Shown in pieces: positions 26,340 to 34,711 of a stretch of 64,000 bases of DNA (the first letter of the stretch is position 1; the number at the start of each line of letters is the position of its first letter). This DNA is from Leucobacter allii (GTDB lineage Bacteria > Actinomycetota > Actinomycetes > Actinomycetales > Microbacteriaceae). The position numbers and the translations under genes were made by a program. The DNA lies in assembly GCF_022919155.1 (NCBI RefSeq), contig NZ_CP095045.1, positions 3,286,001 through 3,350,000 on the forward strand, read 5' to 3'. The notes under the pieces were generated by a model that saw nothing but the letters and a program-made list of their open reading frames with translations, did no database searches and was not told where the DNA came from.

Positions 26340-26720
26340 CTAGGGGGCGTGCGGGTCCAACTGCCGGATGAACTCGTCCGCCGCCTCGAGCTGCTTGGCG
26401 AGCTTCGCCCGGCGCGCCTCGGCGTCAGCCCGGAAGTCGCCGAGCGCGCGTCGCGCGTCGTCCCCGGCCGCCCCGGACGTGTTCGCCTGGTCGATCGCCC
26501 GCAGCAGGTCGCCCATCTGCTCGAGGGAGTAGCCCAGCGGCTTCATCCGGCGGATGAGCATGAGCCGATCGTGATCCTCCTCGGTGTAGAGCCGGAAACC
26601 GCCCTCGGAGCGCCCGGAGGGCTCGAGAAGGCCGATCTCGTCGTAGTGCCGGATCGTGCGCAGGGAGAGCTCCGTGCGCTCCGCAAGCTCGCCGATATGC
26701 ATCATCGTCCCGTCGCCCAT
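26340..26720 (-). CDS. MerR family transcriptional regulator
   Basis: A 126-residue MerR protein: HTH (HIGELAERTELSLRTIRHYDEIGLL), wing SEGGFRLYTEEDHDRLMLIRRMKPLGYSLEQ, coiled-coil C-terminal helix. No Cys-rich metal site is visible, so the effector is probably organic or oxidative. ATG at 26720 follows GAGGA by 6 nt. Divergent from the SulP transporter across 55 bp with a MerR-type operator. Confidence 0.9.
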   Translation of the reverse strand: MGDGTMMHIGELAERTELSLRTIRHYDEIGLLEPSGRSEGGFRLYTEEDHDRLMLIRRMKPLGYSLEQMGDLLRAIDQANTSGAAGDDARRALGDFRADAEARRAKLAKQLEAADEFIRQLDPHAP

Positions 26721-26747
26721 CCCGATTCCTCACTCCCGCTCGCACCA

Positions 26748-26769
26748 AACCTCACGTTACGTTAGGGTT
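26748..26769. promoter_or_regulatory. MerR-type operator upstream of the SulP gene
   Basis: AACCTCACG-TTA-CGTTAGGGTT is an imperfect palindrome in the 55-bp divergent spacer, ending 7 bp before the SulP GTG. Its centre (CACGTTACGT) resembles MerR-family sites lying in the long spacer of their target promoters. Confidence 0.6.
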
Positions 26770-26775
26770 AGTGCC

Positions 26776-28296
26776 GTGACCAGCACTCCCACTGTAGAAG
26801 ACCCCGACCGCTACCGCGCCGACCCGTCCGTGCTCGCTGCGCTGAGGAGCCCCCGGCTGCTCACTCGCGAAGCGCTCGCGGGCCTGGTCGTCGCGCTCGC
26901 GCTGATCCCGGAGGCGATCTCGTTCTCGATCATCGCGGGTGTGGACCCGAAAGTGGGGTTGTTCTCGTCGTTCATCATGGCGATCACCATCGCGTTCGTC
27001 GGAGGCCGTCCCGCGATGATCACCGCCGCGACCGGCGCCGTCGCCCTCGTGATCGCACCGGTCGCCCGCGAGCACGGGATGGACTACTTCATCGCGACCG
27101 TGCTCCTCGCCGGCGTGCTGCAGATCGTGCTGGCGGCGTGCGGCGTCGCGAAGCTGATGCGCTTCATCCCGCGCAGCGTCATGGTCGGCTTCGTCAACGC
27201 CCTCGCGATCCTCATCTTCATGGCGCAGTTGCCCGAGCTCATCGGCGTGCCGTGGATGGTCTACCCCCTGGTCGCGGTCGGCCTCCTGATCATGATCGTC
27301 ATGCCGCGGATCACGAAGGCGGTCCCCGCCCCGCTCGTCTCGATCGTCGTCGTCACCGCCGCGGCGGTGGTCTTCGCGATCACCGTGCCGACCGTCGGCG
27401 ACACGGGCGAGCTGCCCCGGAGCCTGCCCGAGCTGGTCATCCCGAACGTGCCGCTCACCGTCGAGACGCTCGCGATCATCGCCCCCTATGCTCTCGCGAT
27501 GGCACTGGTCGGCCTGATGGAATCGCTCATGACGGCCAAGCTCGTCGACGATGTCACCGACACGCATTCGAACAAGACGCGCGAGAGCTGGGGCCAGGGC
27601 GTCGCCAACCTCGTCTCCGGACTGTTCGGCGGCATGGGCGGGTGCGCGATGATCGGGCAGACCATGATCAATGTGAAGGTCTCCGGGGCGCGGACCCGCA
27701 TCTCGACGTTCCTCGCGGGCGTGTTCCTCCTCATCCTGATCGTGCTGCTCGGGGATGTCGTGGCGATCATCCCGATGGCGGCGCTGGTCGCGGTGATGAT
27801 CATGGTCTCCGTCGGCACCTTCGACTGGCACTCCATCCGACCCGCGACCCTGCGCCGGATGCCGAAGAGCGAGACCACGGTGATGGTCGTCACCGTGGCG
27901 GTCGTCGTCGCCACCCATAACCTCGCGATCGGCGTCGTGGTTGGGGTGTTCGTCGCGTCCGTGATGTTCGTCCGCCGCGTCGCCCACTTCGCGACCGTCG
28001 CGCGCGAGGTGACGGAGCATCGCGGCGAGGCGCGCGCCCACTACACCGTCATCGGCGAACTGTTCTTCGCCTCCAGCAACGACCTCACCACGCAGTTCGA
28101 GTACGCGAACGACCCTCGACGGATCGTCATCGACATGACGCAATCGCACATCTGGGACGCCTCCACCGTCGCCGCGCTCGACGCGATCGTGACGAAGTAC
28201 GAGCAGCGCGGCAAGACGGTCGAGCTCATCGGGATGAACGCGTCCACGACCGCGTTCCATACGAGGCTCTCCGGCGGCCTCGGCGCCGGGCACTGA
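26776..28296 (+). CDS. SulP family anion transporter with STAS domain
   Basis: A 506-residue SulP/SLC26 protein: about eleven membrane helices in a 7+7-type fold (LAGLVVALALIPEAISFSII near the start) and a C-terminal STAS domain from about residue 420 (HYTVIGELFFASSNDL, VIDMTQSHIWDASTVAALDAI). SulP proteins transport sulfate, bicarbonate or other anions. The GTG start at 26776 has no clear ribosome site and lies just after the operator, so the transcript may be leaderless. Divergent from merR and convergent with trkH (10-bp gap). Confidence 0.92.
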   Translation: MTSTPTVEDPDRYRADPSVLAALRSPRLLTREALAGLVVALALIPEAISFSIIAGVDPKVGLFSSFIMAITIAFVGGRPAMITAATGAVALVIAPVAREHGMDYFIATVLLAGVLQIVLAACGVAKLMRFIPRSVMVGFVNALAILIFMAQLPELIGVPWMVYPLVAVGLLIMIVMPRITKAVPAPLVSIVVVTAAAVVFAITVPTVGDTGELPRSLPELVIPNVPLTVETLAIIAPYALAMALVGLMESLMTAKLVDDVTDTHSNKTRESWGQGVANLVSGLFGGMGGCAMIGQTMINVKVSGARTRISTFLAGVFLLILIVLLGDVVAIIPMAALVAVMIMVSVGTFDWHSIRPATLRRMPKSETTVMVVTVAVVVATHNLAIGVVVGVFVASVMFVRRVAHFATVAREVTEHRGEARAHYTVIGELFFASSNDLTTQFEYANDPRRIVIDMTQSHIWDASTVAALDAIVTKYEQRGKTVELIGMNASTTAFHTRLSGGLGAGH

Positions 28297-28306
28297 GCCC
28301 GGCCGG

Positions 28307-29707
28307 CTAGCCGATGATGGGACGCTCGTCGGGGAGCCGGTAGAGCTCTCTGCGCTGGCGCACCGCCAGTGCGGAGGCGAGCACGATCGGTCCGACGCGT
28401 CCCACGAGCATGAGCACGGAGAGGACGTACTTCCCGAACGGACCGACCTCCCCGCTGATGCCGACGGAGAGACCGCAGGTCGCGAACGCCGAGATCGTCT
28501 CGAACAGCAGCCGGTCCAATGACGCGTCGCTCACGATCGTGAGGAGTGCCGTCGCCGTGAGCACCAGCGTGGCACCGAGGAACACCACGCTGATCGCCAG
28601 GCGCAGCGTGCTGTTGGGGATCCTGCGCCCCGCCGCGTTCGTATGCTCGGTGCCCTTCGCCTCGGCCCAGATCGCCAGGAAGAGCACGGCGAGCGTGGTC
28701 ACCTTGATGCCGCCAGCGGTCGATCCGGATCCGCCGCCGACGAACATGAGCGCGTCGCTGAGGAGCATCGTCGTCGCCGTCATCGACTCCGTATCCACGA
28801 CGGCGAAGCCGCCGGACCGCAGCATCGCCGAGGCGAAGAGCGCGTTCCCGATCTTCGCAGACCAGGTCTCGCCGCCGATCGTCCCCGGGTTCGTCCACTC
28901 GAATCCGGCCCAGGCGACCGCGCCCAGCGCGAAGAGGACCACGGTCGTGACGATCGTGAGCTTCGTATGGAGCGTCCAGCGCTTCCGCGTCCACTTCGCG
29001 CGGATGAGATTGAGGAACACGGGGAATCCGAAGCTCCCCACGAACACGCCGAGCGCGAGCGGGGTCAGGATCCACGGGTTGCCGGCGAACTGGCCGATGC
29101 CCCCGGCATGCGGCGTGAAGCCGGCGTTCGCGAACGCCGAGATCGCGTAGAACACCCCGTACCAGACTCCGCGCCCGAAGGACTGCTCGACGACGATGAA
29201 GGCGGGGACGAGGGCCAGCATGAGCGCGAGCTCGATCGAGAGCGTCGTGACCACGACCACACGGAGCAGGTGCTTCACATCGCCGAGACCCGTGGTGCCG
29301 ATGCTCGACCGAGCGAAGACGCGGCCGCTGACACCGAGCCGGCGCGTCACCATCCGCGCGAGGAGCAGCGCGATCGTGACGACTCCGAGCGCGCCGGTCT
29401 GAATGGCGGCCAGGATCACGAGCTGCCCGATCATCGACCAGTGCTCGCCCGTATCCACGGTCGTGAGCCCGGTGACCGTGACCGCGGAGACCGCGGTGAA
29501 GAGCGCGTCGTCGAGCGGGGTGACCGCGCCGGTCCGGGAGGAGAACGGCAGCATGAGGAGCGCGGTGAAGAGCAGCACCGCGGCCGCGAACACCAGAATG
29601 GCGATTCTGGCCGGCGAGTGCCCGGCGAGATAGCGGGTGCGTGTGACGGCACGATGCGCGAGGCCGCGCACGCGCTCGCTGAGGCTCTTCACCCTGCGCG
29701 ATTCCAT
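28307..29707 (-). CDS. TrkH/KtrB-type potassium transporter membrane subunit
   Basis: A 466-residue K+ translocating protein with the four M1-P-M2 repeats of the Trk/Ktr/HKT superfamily; filter-region signatures include VTVTGLTTVDTGEHWS, SAFANAGFTPHAGG, GGGSGSTAGGIKVTTLA and ISAFATCGLSVGI. It imports K+ across the membrane, usually gated by a TrkA/KtrA RCK subunit, which is not in this window. ATG at 29707 with GAGGGG 8 nt upstream. It is preceded by a structured leader (29731-29789) that shares sequence with the divergent leader at 29853-29932. Confidence 0.92.
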   Translation of the reverse strand: MESRRVKSLSERVRGLAHRAVTRTRYLAGHSPARIAILVFAAAVLLFTALLMLPFSSRTGAVTPLDDALFTAVSAVTVTGLTTVDTGEHWSMIGQLVILAAIQTGALGVVTIALLLARMVTRRLGVSGRVFARSSIGTTGLGDVKHLLRVVVVTTLSIELALMLALVPAFIVVEQSFGRGVWYGVFYAISAFANAGFTPHAGGIGQFAGNPWILTPLALGVFVGSFGFPVFLNLIRAKWTRKRWTLHTKLTIVTTVVLFALGAVAWAGFEWTNPGTIGGETWSAKIGNALFASAMLRSGGFAVVDTESMTATTMLLSDALMFVGGGSGSTAGGIKVTTLAVLFLAIWAEAKGTEHTNAAGRRIPNSTLRLAISVVFLGATLVLTATALLTIVSDASLDRLLFETISAFATCGLSVGISGEVGPFGKYVLSVLMLVGRVGPIVLASALAVRQRRELYRLPDERPIIG

Positions 29708-29730
29708 TCCAGGCGCCCCTCGTCCGTGAA

Positions 29731-29789
29731 CGCCGCCGGGGTCGGCGGCGTGCCGACCAGACTTCCCGGCGCACCGCACCCGACTCTAC
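29731..29789 (-). ncRNA. Candidate structured leader of trkH (copy 1 of a shared element)
   Basis: Read leftward: GTAGAGT box (complement of 29783-29789), then a 19-nt core GCCGGGAAGTCTGGTCGGC (complement of 29752-29770). The end of the core can form a hairpin GGTCGGC-ACGCC-GCCGACC (29740-29758) that excludes an overlapping 8-bp hairpin CGCCGCCG-ACCC-CGGCGGCG (29731-29750). The core and box are identical or nearly identical in the divergent leader. The element ends 23-32 nt before the trkH ATG. This is the layout of a cis-regulatory RNA; I cannot assign it to a named family. Confidence 0.6.
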
Positions 29790-29852
29790 CCCGAGGGCGG
29801 CCCGAAGATCGAGCGCCTCCGGCGAGGGGTGACGCCCTCCGCGCCTGAGGGC

Positions 29853-29946
29853 GTAGAGTGGGATGCCGCTGCTCGGGTTCGCCCGACGCAGCGGCTGGTG
29901 TGCCGGGAAGTCTGGTCGGCGAATGACCGACCCGAGCCCCGAGGAG
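29853..29946 (+). ncRNA. Candidate structured leader (copy 2 of the shared element)
   Basis: Same order as copy 1: GTAGAGT at 29853-29859, then a 13-bp hairpin with TTCG tetraloop inserted (29865-29895: arms GCCGCTGCTCGGG and CCCGA/GCAGCGGC), then the identical 19-nt core at 29902-29920, then hairpin GGTCGG-N7-CCGACC (29914-29932). CTCGGG at 29872-29877 could alternatively pair with CCCGAG at 29931-29936, next to the ribosome site GAGGAG at 29941-29946. It precedes the gene starting at 29953 and, further on, nhaA. Confidence 0.6.
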
Positions 29947-29952
29947 TCTTTC

Positions 29953-30441
29953 GTGCCCACCCCGTTCCTGGTACGCGGCGATCCGGTCACCGCGGTGCCG
30001 CCCGATACCGATGCGCCGGAGGGCGCGCCCTCGCGCGGACTGCTCTGGGGCGTGGACCTCGCGGACTGCGCGACCCGGAGGGCGGCTCGCGACCGATGGC
30101 ATCGATCCGTGCACGGCCTGAAGCGCGAGCTCGATCGGCTCCCCGGCATCCGGCGGCTCTGCGTCGCCTGCCGCAGGCCGACCCGCTTCCCGCAATCGAT
30201 GCTCGTGCAGGTCCCGTCGGATGCGGCCTCACGGATCCACACGGATCTCGAGCGCGACCGCGCGCGATATCTGCAGGTGCTCGTCCTCGACATCACGGAC
30301 TGCGCAGCTCCGGTGACACTGCAGCGTCGCCTCGAAGAGGCGCTCGGCTCCCGATCCGGGGCGTGGACCGACGTCACGCTCGCCTGGCGCGATATCGAGG
30401 GGTGCGGATTCACCGAGGCGTGGGCCGGGGATGCGCTCTGA
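29953..30441 (+). CDS. Hypothetical protein upstream of nhaA
   Basis: A 162-residue soluble protein with no signal peptide and no recognised family. A Cys pair lies in [12 protein letters not shown], suggesting a small metal or redox site, and the C-terminal half ([11 protein letters not shown]... [15 protein letters not shown]) reads as alternating beta/alpha. GTG at 29953 follows the perfect site GAGGAG by 6 nt; an in-frame ATG at 29923 would lie inside the leader hairpin and is rejected. Between two monovalent-cation transport genes, it may be a regulator or accessory factor, but nothing in the sequence proves it. Confidence 0.6.
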   Translation: MPTPFLVRGDPVTAVPPDTDAPEGAPSRGLLWGVDLADCATRRAARDRWHRSVHGLKRELDRLPGIRRLCVACRRPTRFPQSMLVQVPSDAASRIHTDLERDRARYLQVLVLDITDCAAPVTLQRRLEEALGSRSGAWTDVTLAWRDIEGCGFTEAWAGDAL

Positions 30442-30701
30442 TCGCGGCCGCGCCGCTGGTATTCTGGACTGCGATGATGCTTCCCTGCCCGCCCCGTTCG
30501 GCATTCACGCCGACCGCATGGGTGCTGCCGCACCCGGGCACGAACGGATACATCTCCTCGTGGGGGCGATGCTCTCCGGCACCGTCCCGACCGTCGATCC
30601 TGCTGCCTGATCCCGGCTCGGTCCCCCGCACCCCGAGCGGTGCGGACGCTCCGACTCGAGCCGGTCGCTTCCCGTCCGGTCGACCACTCAGAGGAGAATT
30701 C
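30442..30701 (+). promoter_or_regulatory. 260-bp region upstream of nhaA: promoter and probable leader
   Basis: No gene is supported. A -10-like TATTCT lies at about 30460-30466, predicting a 5' leader of over 200 nt. It can form hairpins GGGTGC-TGCC-GCACCC (about 30520-30535) and CCGCACC-N6-GGTGCGG (30626-30645). GAGGAG at 30691-30696 is the nhaA ribosome site. A long folded leader in front of a Na+/H+ antiporter is a regulatory candidate. Confidence 0.4.
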
Positions 30702-32045
30702 TTGGATCCCGCATCCGCACCCGCCCGCCGCACCTTCCCCCGGTACGGGTCGTTCGCCGAGGCGACACGCATCGGCGCACTGCTGCGCAAGGAGGCCGTC
30801 GGCGGCATGCTGCTCGTCGCCGCAGCGCTCATCGCGATCATCTGGGCGAACACGCCCGCCGCAGACGGCTACTTCGCCCTGCGGGACTTCACGATCGGCT
30901 ACGAACCCTGGCATCTGAAGCTCAGCCTCGGAGCGTGGGCCGCCGATGGCCTCCTCGCCGTCTTCTTCTTCCTCGTCGGCCTGGAGCTGAAGCGCGAGTT
31001 CGTCGCCGGCGACCTCAGGAAGTTCCGCACCGCGATCGTCCCCATCGCCGCCGCCGTCGGCGGCGTGGCCGTCCCGGCGCTCATCTACACCGCGATCGTC
31101 GCGCAGCACCCCGAACTCCACTCCGGCTGGGCGATCCCGACCGCCACGGACATCGCCTTCGCCGTGGCCGTGCTCGCGATCATCGGCTCCCACCTGCCCC
31201 CGGCGCTGCGGATCTTCCTGCTCACCCTCGCAGTCGTCGACGACCTGCTCGCGATCAGCATCATCGCCGTGTTCTACACCGACCACATCGAGATCCTGCC
31301 GCTGCTGCTCGCGTGCGCCGTCATCGCGATCTACGGCTTCATCGCCCAGCGCTACCGCGCCTTCTTCGGGCTGCACGCGTTCGCGGCCTGGCTGATCCTG
31401 CTCCCCATCGGAGTCGTCGCGTGGGCGCTGATGCACGCCTCGGGCGTGCACGCCACGATCGCCGGCGTGCTGCTCGGATTCACGATCCCGGTGCTGCATC
31501 GCCGGGCGGACCGCGAGACGGCCGCCGAGCGCCCGGGGCTGTCGGAGGAGTTCGAGCACCGCTTCCGTCCGCTCTCGGCGGGGTTCGCGGTGCCGATCTT
31601 CGCGTTCTTCGCCGCGGGTGTCTCCGTCGGCGGCGCCGAGGGGATCCGCGACGCGATGACGAATCCGCTGACCCTCGCGATCGTGGCCGCCCTGGTCCTG
31701 GGCAAGCCGCTCGGCATCGTGACGACGACCTGGCTCACCACGAAGGCCCTCCGCACGAGCCTCGACCCCGCGCTGCGCTGGATCGACATGATCGGCGTGG
31801 GGCTGCTCGCCGGCATCGGCTTCACCGTGTCGCTGCTCGTCGCCGAGCTCAGCTTCGCCCCGGGCACGGCCGAGCACGACGGGGCCAAGGTCGCGATCCT
31901 CAGCGCCTCCGTGATCGCGGCGCTCGGCGCCGCGGTGGTGCTCGGGGCACGCAACCGCCGGTACCGTCGCATCGCGCAGCGCGATGCGATGGATGCGGAC
32001 GAGGACGGCATCCCCGACGTCTACCAGCAGGAGGATCGCGACTGA
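30702..32045 (+). CDS. nhaA: Na+/H+ antiporter NhaA
   Basis: A 447-residue NhaA with the family signatures: [44 protein letters not shown] (the paired Asp of helix V) and GFTIPV. It has twelve membrane helices and extrudes Na+ in exchange for protons. The hydrophilic C-terminal tail ends [20 protein letters not shown] start at 30702, 5 nt after GAGGAG; the frame is open much further upstream, but that part is leader sequence. Confidence 0.95.
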   Translation: MDPASAPARRTFPRYGSFAEATRIGALLRKEAVGGMLLVAAALIAIIWANTPAADGYFALRDFTIGYEPWHLKLSLGAWAADGLLAVFFFLVGLELKREFVAGDLRKFRTAIVPIAAAVGGVAVPALIYTAIVAQHPELHSGWAIPTATDIAFAVAVLAIIGSHLPPALRIFLLTLAVVDDLLAISIIAVFYTDHIEILPLLLACAVIAIYGFIAQRYRAFFGLHAFAAWLILLPIGVVAWALMHASGVHATIAGVLLGFTIPVLHRRADRETAAERPGLSEEFEHRFRPLSAGFAVPIFAFFAAGVSVGGAEGIRDAMTNPLTLAIVAALVLGKPLGIVTTTWLTTKALRTSLDPALRWIDMIGVGLLAGIGFTVSLLVAELSFAPGTAEHDGAKVAILSASVIAALGAAVVLGARNRRYRRIAQRDAMDADEDGIPDVYQQEDRD

Positions 32046-32109
32046 GCGCGGTCCCCGCCGCCGGCGCGTCGCCCGACCGCGAGGCGCGCGGCGCCCGGGG
32101 ACCGGCCGA

Positions 32110-32517
32110 TCAGGGCGCGAGGAGCTCCGCGAGCAGGGCGGCGACGCGGTGCTTGATCTCGTCGCGGATCGGGCGCACCGCCTCGATGCCCTGCCCGGCC
32201 GGGTCGTCGAGCACCCAGTCCTCATAGCGCTTGCCTGGGAAGAACGGGCACGCGTCGCCGCAGCCCATGGTGATCACCGCATCGGATGCCCGGACGGCCT
32301 CCGTCGTCAGGATCTTCGGTTGTTCGGCGGTGATGTCGATCCCCACCTCGCGCATGGCCGCGACCGCGACGGGGTTGATCTGCTCGGCGGGCAGGGAGCC
32401 GGCGGAGCGGACCTCGACGCGGCCGGCGGCGAGCTCGCGCAGCCAGCCGGCGGCCATCTGGGAGCGGCCGGCGTTGTGGACGCAGACGAAGAGGACGGAG
32501 GGCTTCTGATCGGTCAT
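32110..32517 (-). CDS. arsC: Arsenate reductase, LMW-phosphatase type
   Basis: A 135-residue arsenate reductase of the low-molecular-weight PTP fold, with P-loop VCVHNAGRSQ (Cys12) and the redox Cys pair in ITMGCGDACPFFPG. In actinobacteria this type is usually coupled to mycothiol/mycoredoxin or thioredoxin. The ATG at 32517 overlaps the stop of the arsR-arsC fusion as ATGA. Last gene of acr3-arsRC-arsC; it reduces arsenate to arsenite for export. Confidence 0.93.
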   Translation of the reverse strand: MTDQKPSVLFVCVHNAGRSQMAAGWLRELAAGRVEVRSAGSLPAEQINPVAVAAMREVGIDITAEQPKILTTEAVRASDAVITMGCGDACPFFPGKRYEDWVLDDPAGQGIEAVRPIRDEIKHRVAALLAELLAP

Positions 32518-33530
32518 GGTCGGTTCCTTCCGTCGGCGAGCGCGGCGAGGAGCCCGCGGACCCGGCCCTCGATGTCATCGCGGATCGCGGCGACGCCGTC
32601 GGGCGACGCCAGCGCGGGGTCGCCGACGGCCCAGTCCTCGTACCTGACACCGGGGATGATCGGGCAGACATCGCCGCAGCCCATCGTCACGACCACGTCC
32701 GCCGCGCGGACGGCGTCGTCGGTGAGCGGTTTGGGGAACGCCGTCTCGGCCCCCGGCGTCCCCTCGATCTCGGCGAGCAAGGATCGGACGTGCGGATGCA
32801 CCTCCGACGCGGGAGTCGACCCCGCGGAGCGGGCGATCACGCGGCCGTCGGCGAGCCTGTTGGCGATCGCGGCGGCGAGCTGGGAACGGCCGGCGTTCGC
32901 GACGCAGACGAACAGCACCTGCGGAACGCCGGTCTCGCGGTCTCGGGTGAGGTCGGCGAGGCGCTGGCGGGCGAAGCGCTCGGTGAGCGGGATCAGGTGC
33001 CGGGTGAGCTTCGCCGACCGGACCAGCCCCGCGTAGGACTCGCGGACGATCGCGGTCACGAGATCCCGGTGCAGATCCGACAGCTCGTCCGCCAGCTCCT
33101 CGGCGAGGCGGGTCACGCGGCCGTCCATCGCCTGCAGCGCCTCGGCGCGTTCGGCGTCATCCGTGATCGCGTCCAAGGTGGCGGCGGGGGCGAAGGCGTC
33201 CAGGAGCGCCGTGACGGCCGCCCGTCGCGCCGGGGCGATCCGGTAGTAGACCCACGTGCCGCGCCGCTCCGAGAGCAGCATGCCCGTCTCCTTGAGCACC
33301 TTCAGGTGGTGGGAGATCGTCGGCTGCGAGACGTCCGCGAGCTCGGCGAGGTCGCAGACGCACGCCTCACCGCGCGGGTCGGCGGCGATGGCCGAGAGCA
33401 TGCGCAGCCGCAGGGGGTCCGCAAGCGACTTCAGGGTTCCCGCGACCGCCGTCGCGGCGTCGCGGCCCATGGCGCGGCTCGTGGACGGAGCACAGGCCTC
33501 GGCGTCGGTGATGAGCGCAGTGTCGGTCAT
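32514..33530 (-). CDS. ArsR repressor fused to an arsenate reductase (ArsR-ArsC)
   Basis: A 338-residue fusion. Residues about 22-115: ArsR winged helix (DPLRLRMLSAIAA, CVCDLAELADVSQPTISHHL) with the As-binding Cys in ACVCDL. Residues about 125-195: a three-helix bundle of the type found N-terminal to corynebacterial ArsC. Residues about 200-338: LMW-PTP-type ArsC with P-loop VCVANAGRSQ and MGCGDVCP. ATG 33530 overlaps the acr3 stop. One polypeptide could thus both sense arsenite and reduce arsenate. Followed by a second, stand-alone ArsC. Confidence 0.92.
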   Translation of the reverse strand: MTDTALITDAEACAPSTSRAMGRDAATAVAGTLKSLADPLRLRMLSAIAADPRGEACVCDLAELADVSQPTISHHLKVLKETGMLLSERRGTWVYYRIAPARRAAVTALLDAFAPAATLDAITDDAERAEALQAMDGRVTRLAEELADELSDLHRDLVTAIVRESYAGLVRSAKLTRHLIPLTERFARQRLADLTRDRETGVPQVLFVCVANAGRSQLAAAIANRLADGRVIARSAGSTPASEVHPHVRSLLAEIEGTPGAETAFPKPLTDDAVRAADVVVTMGCGDVCPIIPGVRYEDWAVGDPALASPDGVAAIRDDIEGRVRGLLAALADGRNRP

Positions 33531-34624
33531 GACGTCCTCGATTCGGTGGCGTGGGGGTCGGTGCGGAACCAGGCGCGGGCGGCCCAGAGCGAGACGTAGA
33601 CGAGCCCCACGAGCACGGGCACCTCGATGAGCGGACCGACGACACCCGCCAGCGCCTGGCCGGACGCCGCGCCGAAGGTGCCGATCGCGACCGCGATGGC
33701 GAGCTCGAAGTTGTTGCCCGCGGCGGTGAACGCCAGCGTGGCCGACCGCGCATAGCCGAGGCCGAGGCCCCTGCCGAGCAGGAGCCCGGCGAACCACATC
33801 AGCCCGAAGTAGATCAGCAGCGGCACCGCGATGCGCGCGACGTCGAGCGGCTTCGCGAGCACGGCGTCGCCCTGCAGGGCGAACAGCAGCACGATCGTGA
33901 ACAGCAGGCCGTACAGCGCCCACGGGCCGACCGCGGGGAGGAACCTCTCCTCGTACCAGGCGCGGCCGCGACGCCGCTCGCCGATCCAGCGGGACGCGAA
34001 CCCCGCCACCAGCGGCACGCCGAGGAACACCAGCACGTTCAGCGCGATCTGCCAGACCGAGACCTCGAGCCCCTGCGCGTCCAGGCCCAGCCAGCCGGGC
34101 AGCACCGTGAGGTAGAACCAGCCGAGCACGGAGAACATCACGACCTGGAAGACCGAGTTGATCGCGACGAGCACCGCGGTCGCCTCCCGATCGCCGCACG
34201 CCAGATCGTTCCAGATCACGACCATCGCGATGCACCGTGCGAGCCCGACGATGATGAGCCCGGTCCGGTACTCCGGCAGCTCGGGCAGGAAGATCCACGC
34301 GAGGGCGAACATCACCGCGGGGCCCACCAGCCAGTTCAGCACGAGCGAGGAGACGAGGAGCTTCCTGTCCCCGGTGACTGCCGCGACCCGGTCGTAGCGG
34401 ACCTTCGCGAGCACCGGGTACATCATCACGAGCAGGCCGAGCCCGATGGGCACCGAGATGCCGGCGACCTCGAGCCGGCCGAGAAGCTCCGACAGGGCCG
34501 GGACGAATCGACCGAGCACGAGGCCCGCGACCATGGCGAGGCCGATCCAGAGCGGCAGCCACCGGTCCAGCGAGGAGAGTCGCTTCGGCGCGGTACGCCG
34601 CTGCGCCAGGCTCTGATTCGACAT
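33527..34624 (-). CDS. acr3: Acr3 family arsenite efflux transporter
   Basis: A 365-residue Acr3 (ArsB-type 2) with ten helices and the conserved segment GLARCIAMVVIWNDLACGD containing the essential Cys, plus LAFTAAGNNFELAIAVAI. Exports arsenite (and perhaps antimonite) using the membrane potential. ATG at 34624. First gene of the operon; an ArsR-type inverted repeat overlaps its promoter. Confidence 0.95.
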   Translation of the reverse strand: MSNQSLAQRRTAPKRLSSLDRWLPLWIGLAMVAGLVLGRFVPALSELLGRLEVAGISVPIGLGLLVMMYPVLAKVRYDRVAAVTGDRKLLVSSLVLNWLVGPAVMFALAWIFLPELPEYRTGLIIVGLARCIAMVVIWNDLACGDREATAVLVAINSVFQVVMFSVLGWFYLTVLPGWLGLDAQGLEVSVWQIALNVLVFLGVPLVAGFASRWIGERRRGRAWYEERFLPAVGPWALYGLLFTIVLLFALQGDAVLAKPLDVARIAVPLLIYFGLMWFAGLLLGRGLGLGYARSATLAFTAAGNNFELAIAVAIGTFGAASGQALAGVVGPLIEVPVLVGLVYVSLWAARAWFRTDPHATESRTS

Positions 34625-34632
34625 GTCTCTAT

Positions 34633-34648
34633 ATTGATGGAAATCAAT
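34633..34648. promoter_or_regulatory. ArsR operator upstream of acr3
   Basis: ATTGAT-GGAA-ATCAAT, a perfect 6-bp inverted repeat 9 bp upstream of the acr3 ATG, in an AT-rich island. Matches the actinobacterial ArsR/SmtB site type (ATTGA...TCAAT) and is presumably bound by the ArsR half of the downstream fusion. Confidence 0.75.
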
Positions 34649-34711
34649 GCAATACGCAAGAGCCGGCGGGCGCGCTGGCCGAGAGGATCGAGGGGCTCGC
34701 GTCCGACGAGC

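Noticed and set aside
29731..29946. Assignment of the leaders to the cobalamin riboswitch class
   Set aside because: GGGAAG and a hairpin are present but the conserved GGTG/CCGC core and a proper B12 box are absent.
29863..29952. ATG at 29863 or 29923 as start of the small gene before nhaA
   Set aside because: Both lie within the structured leader; GTG 29953 has a GAGGAG site at the right distance.
28041..32225. Very long open frame on the - strand across trkH leader, nhaA and the arsenic region
   Set aside because: Shadow frame: His/Asp/Arg-rich, no domain, and antisense to conserved SulP and NhaA genes.
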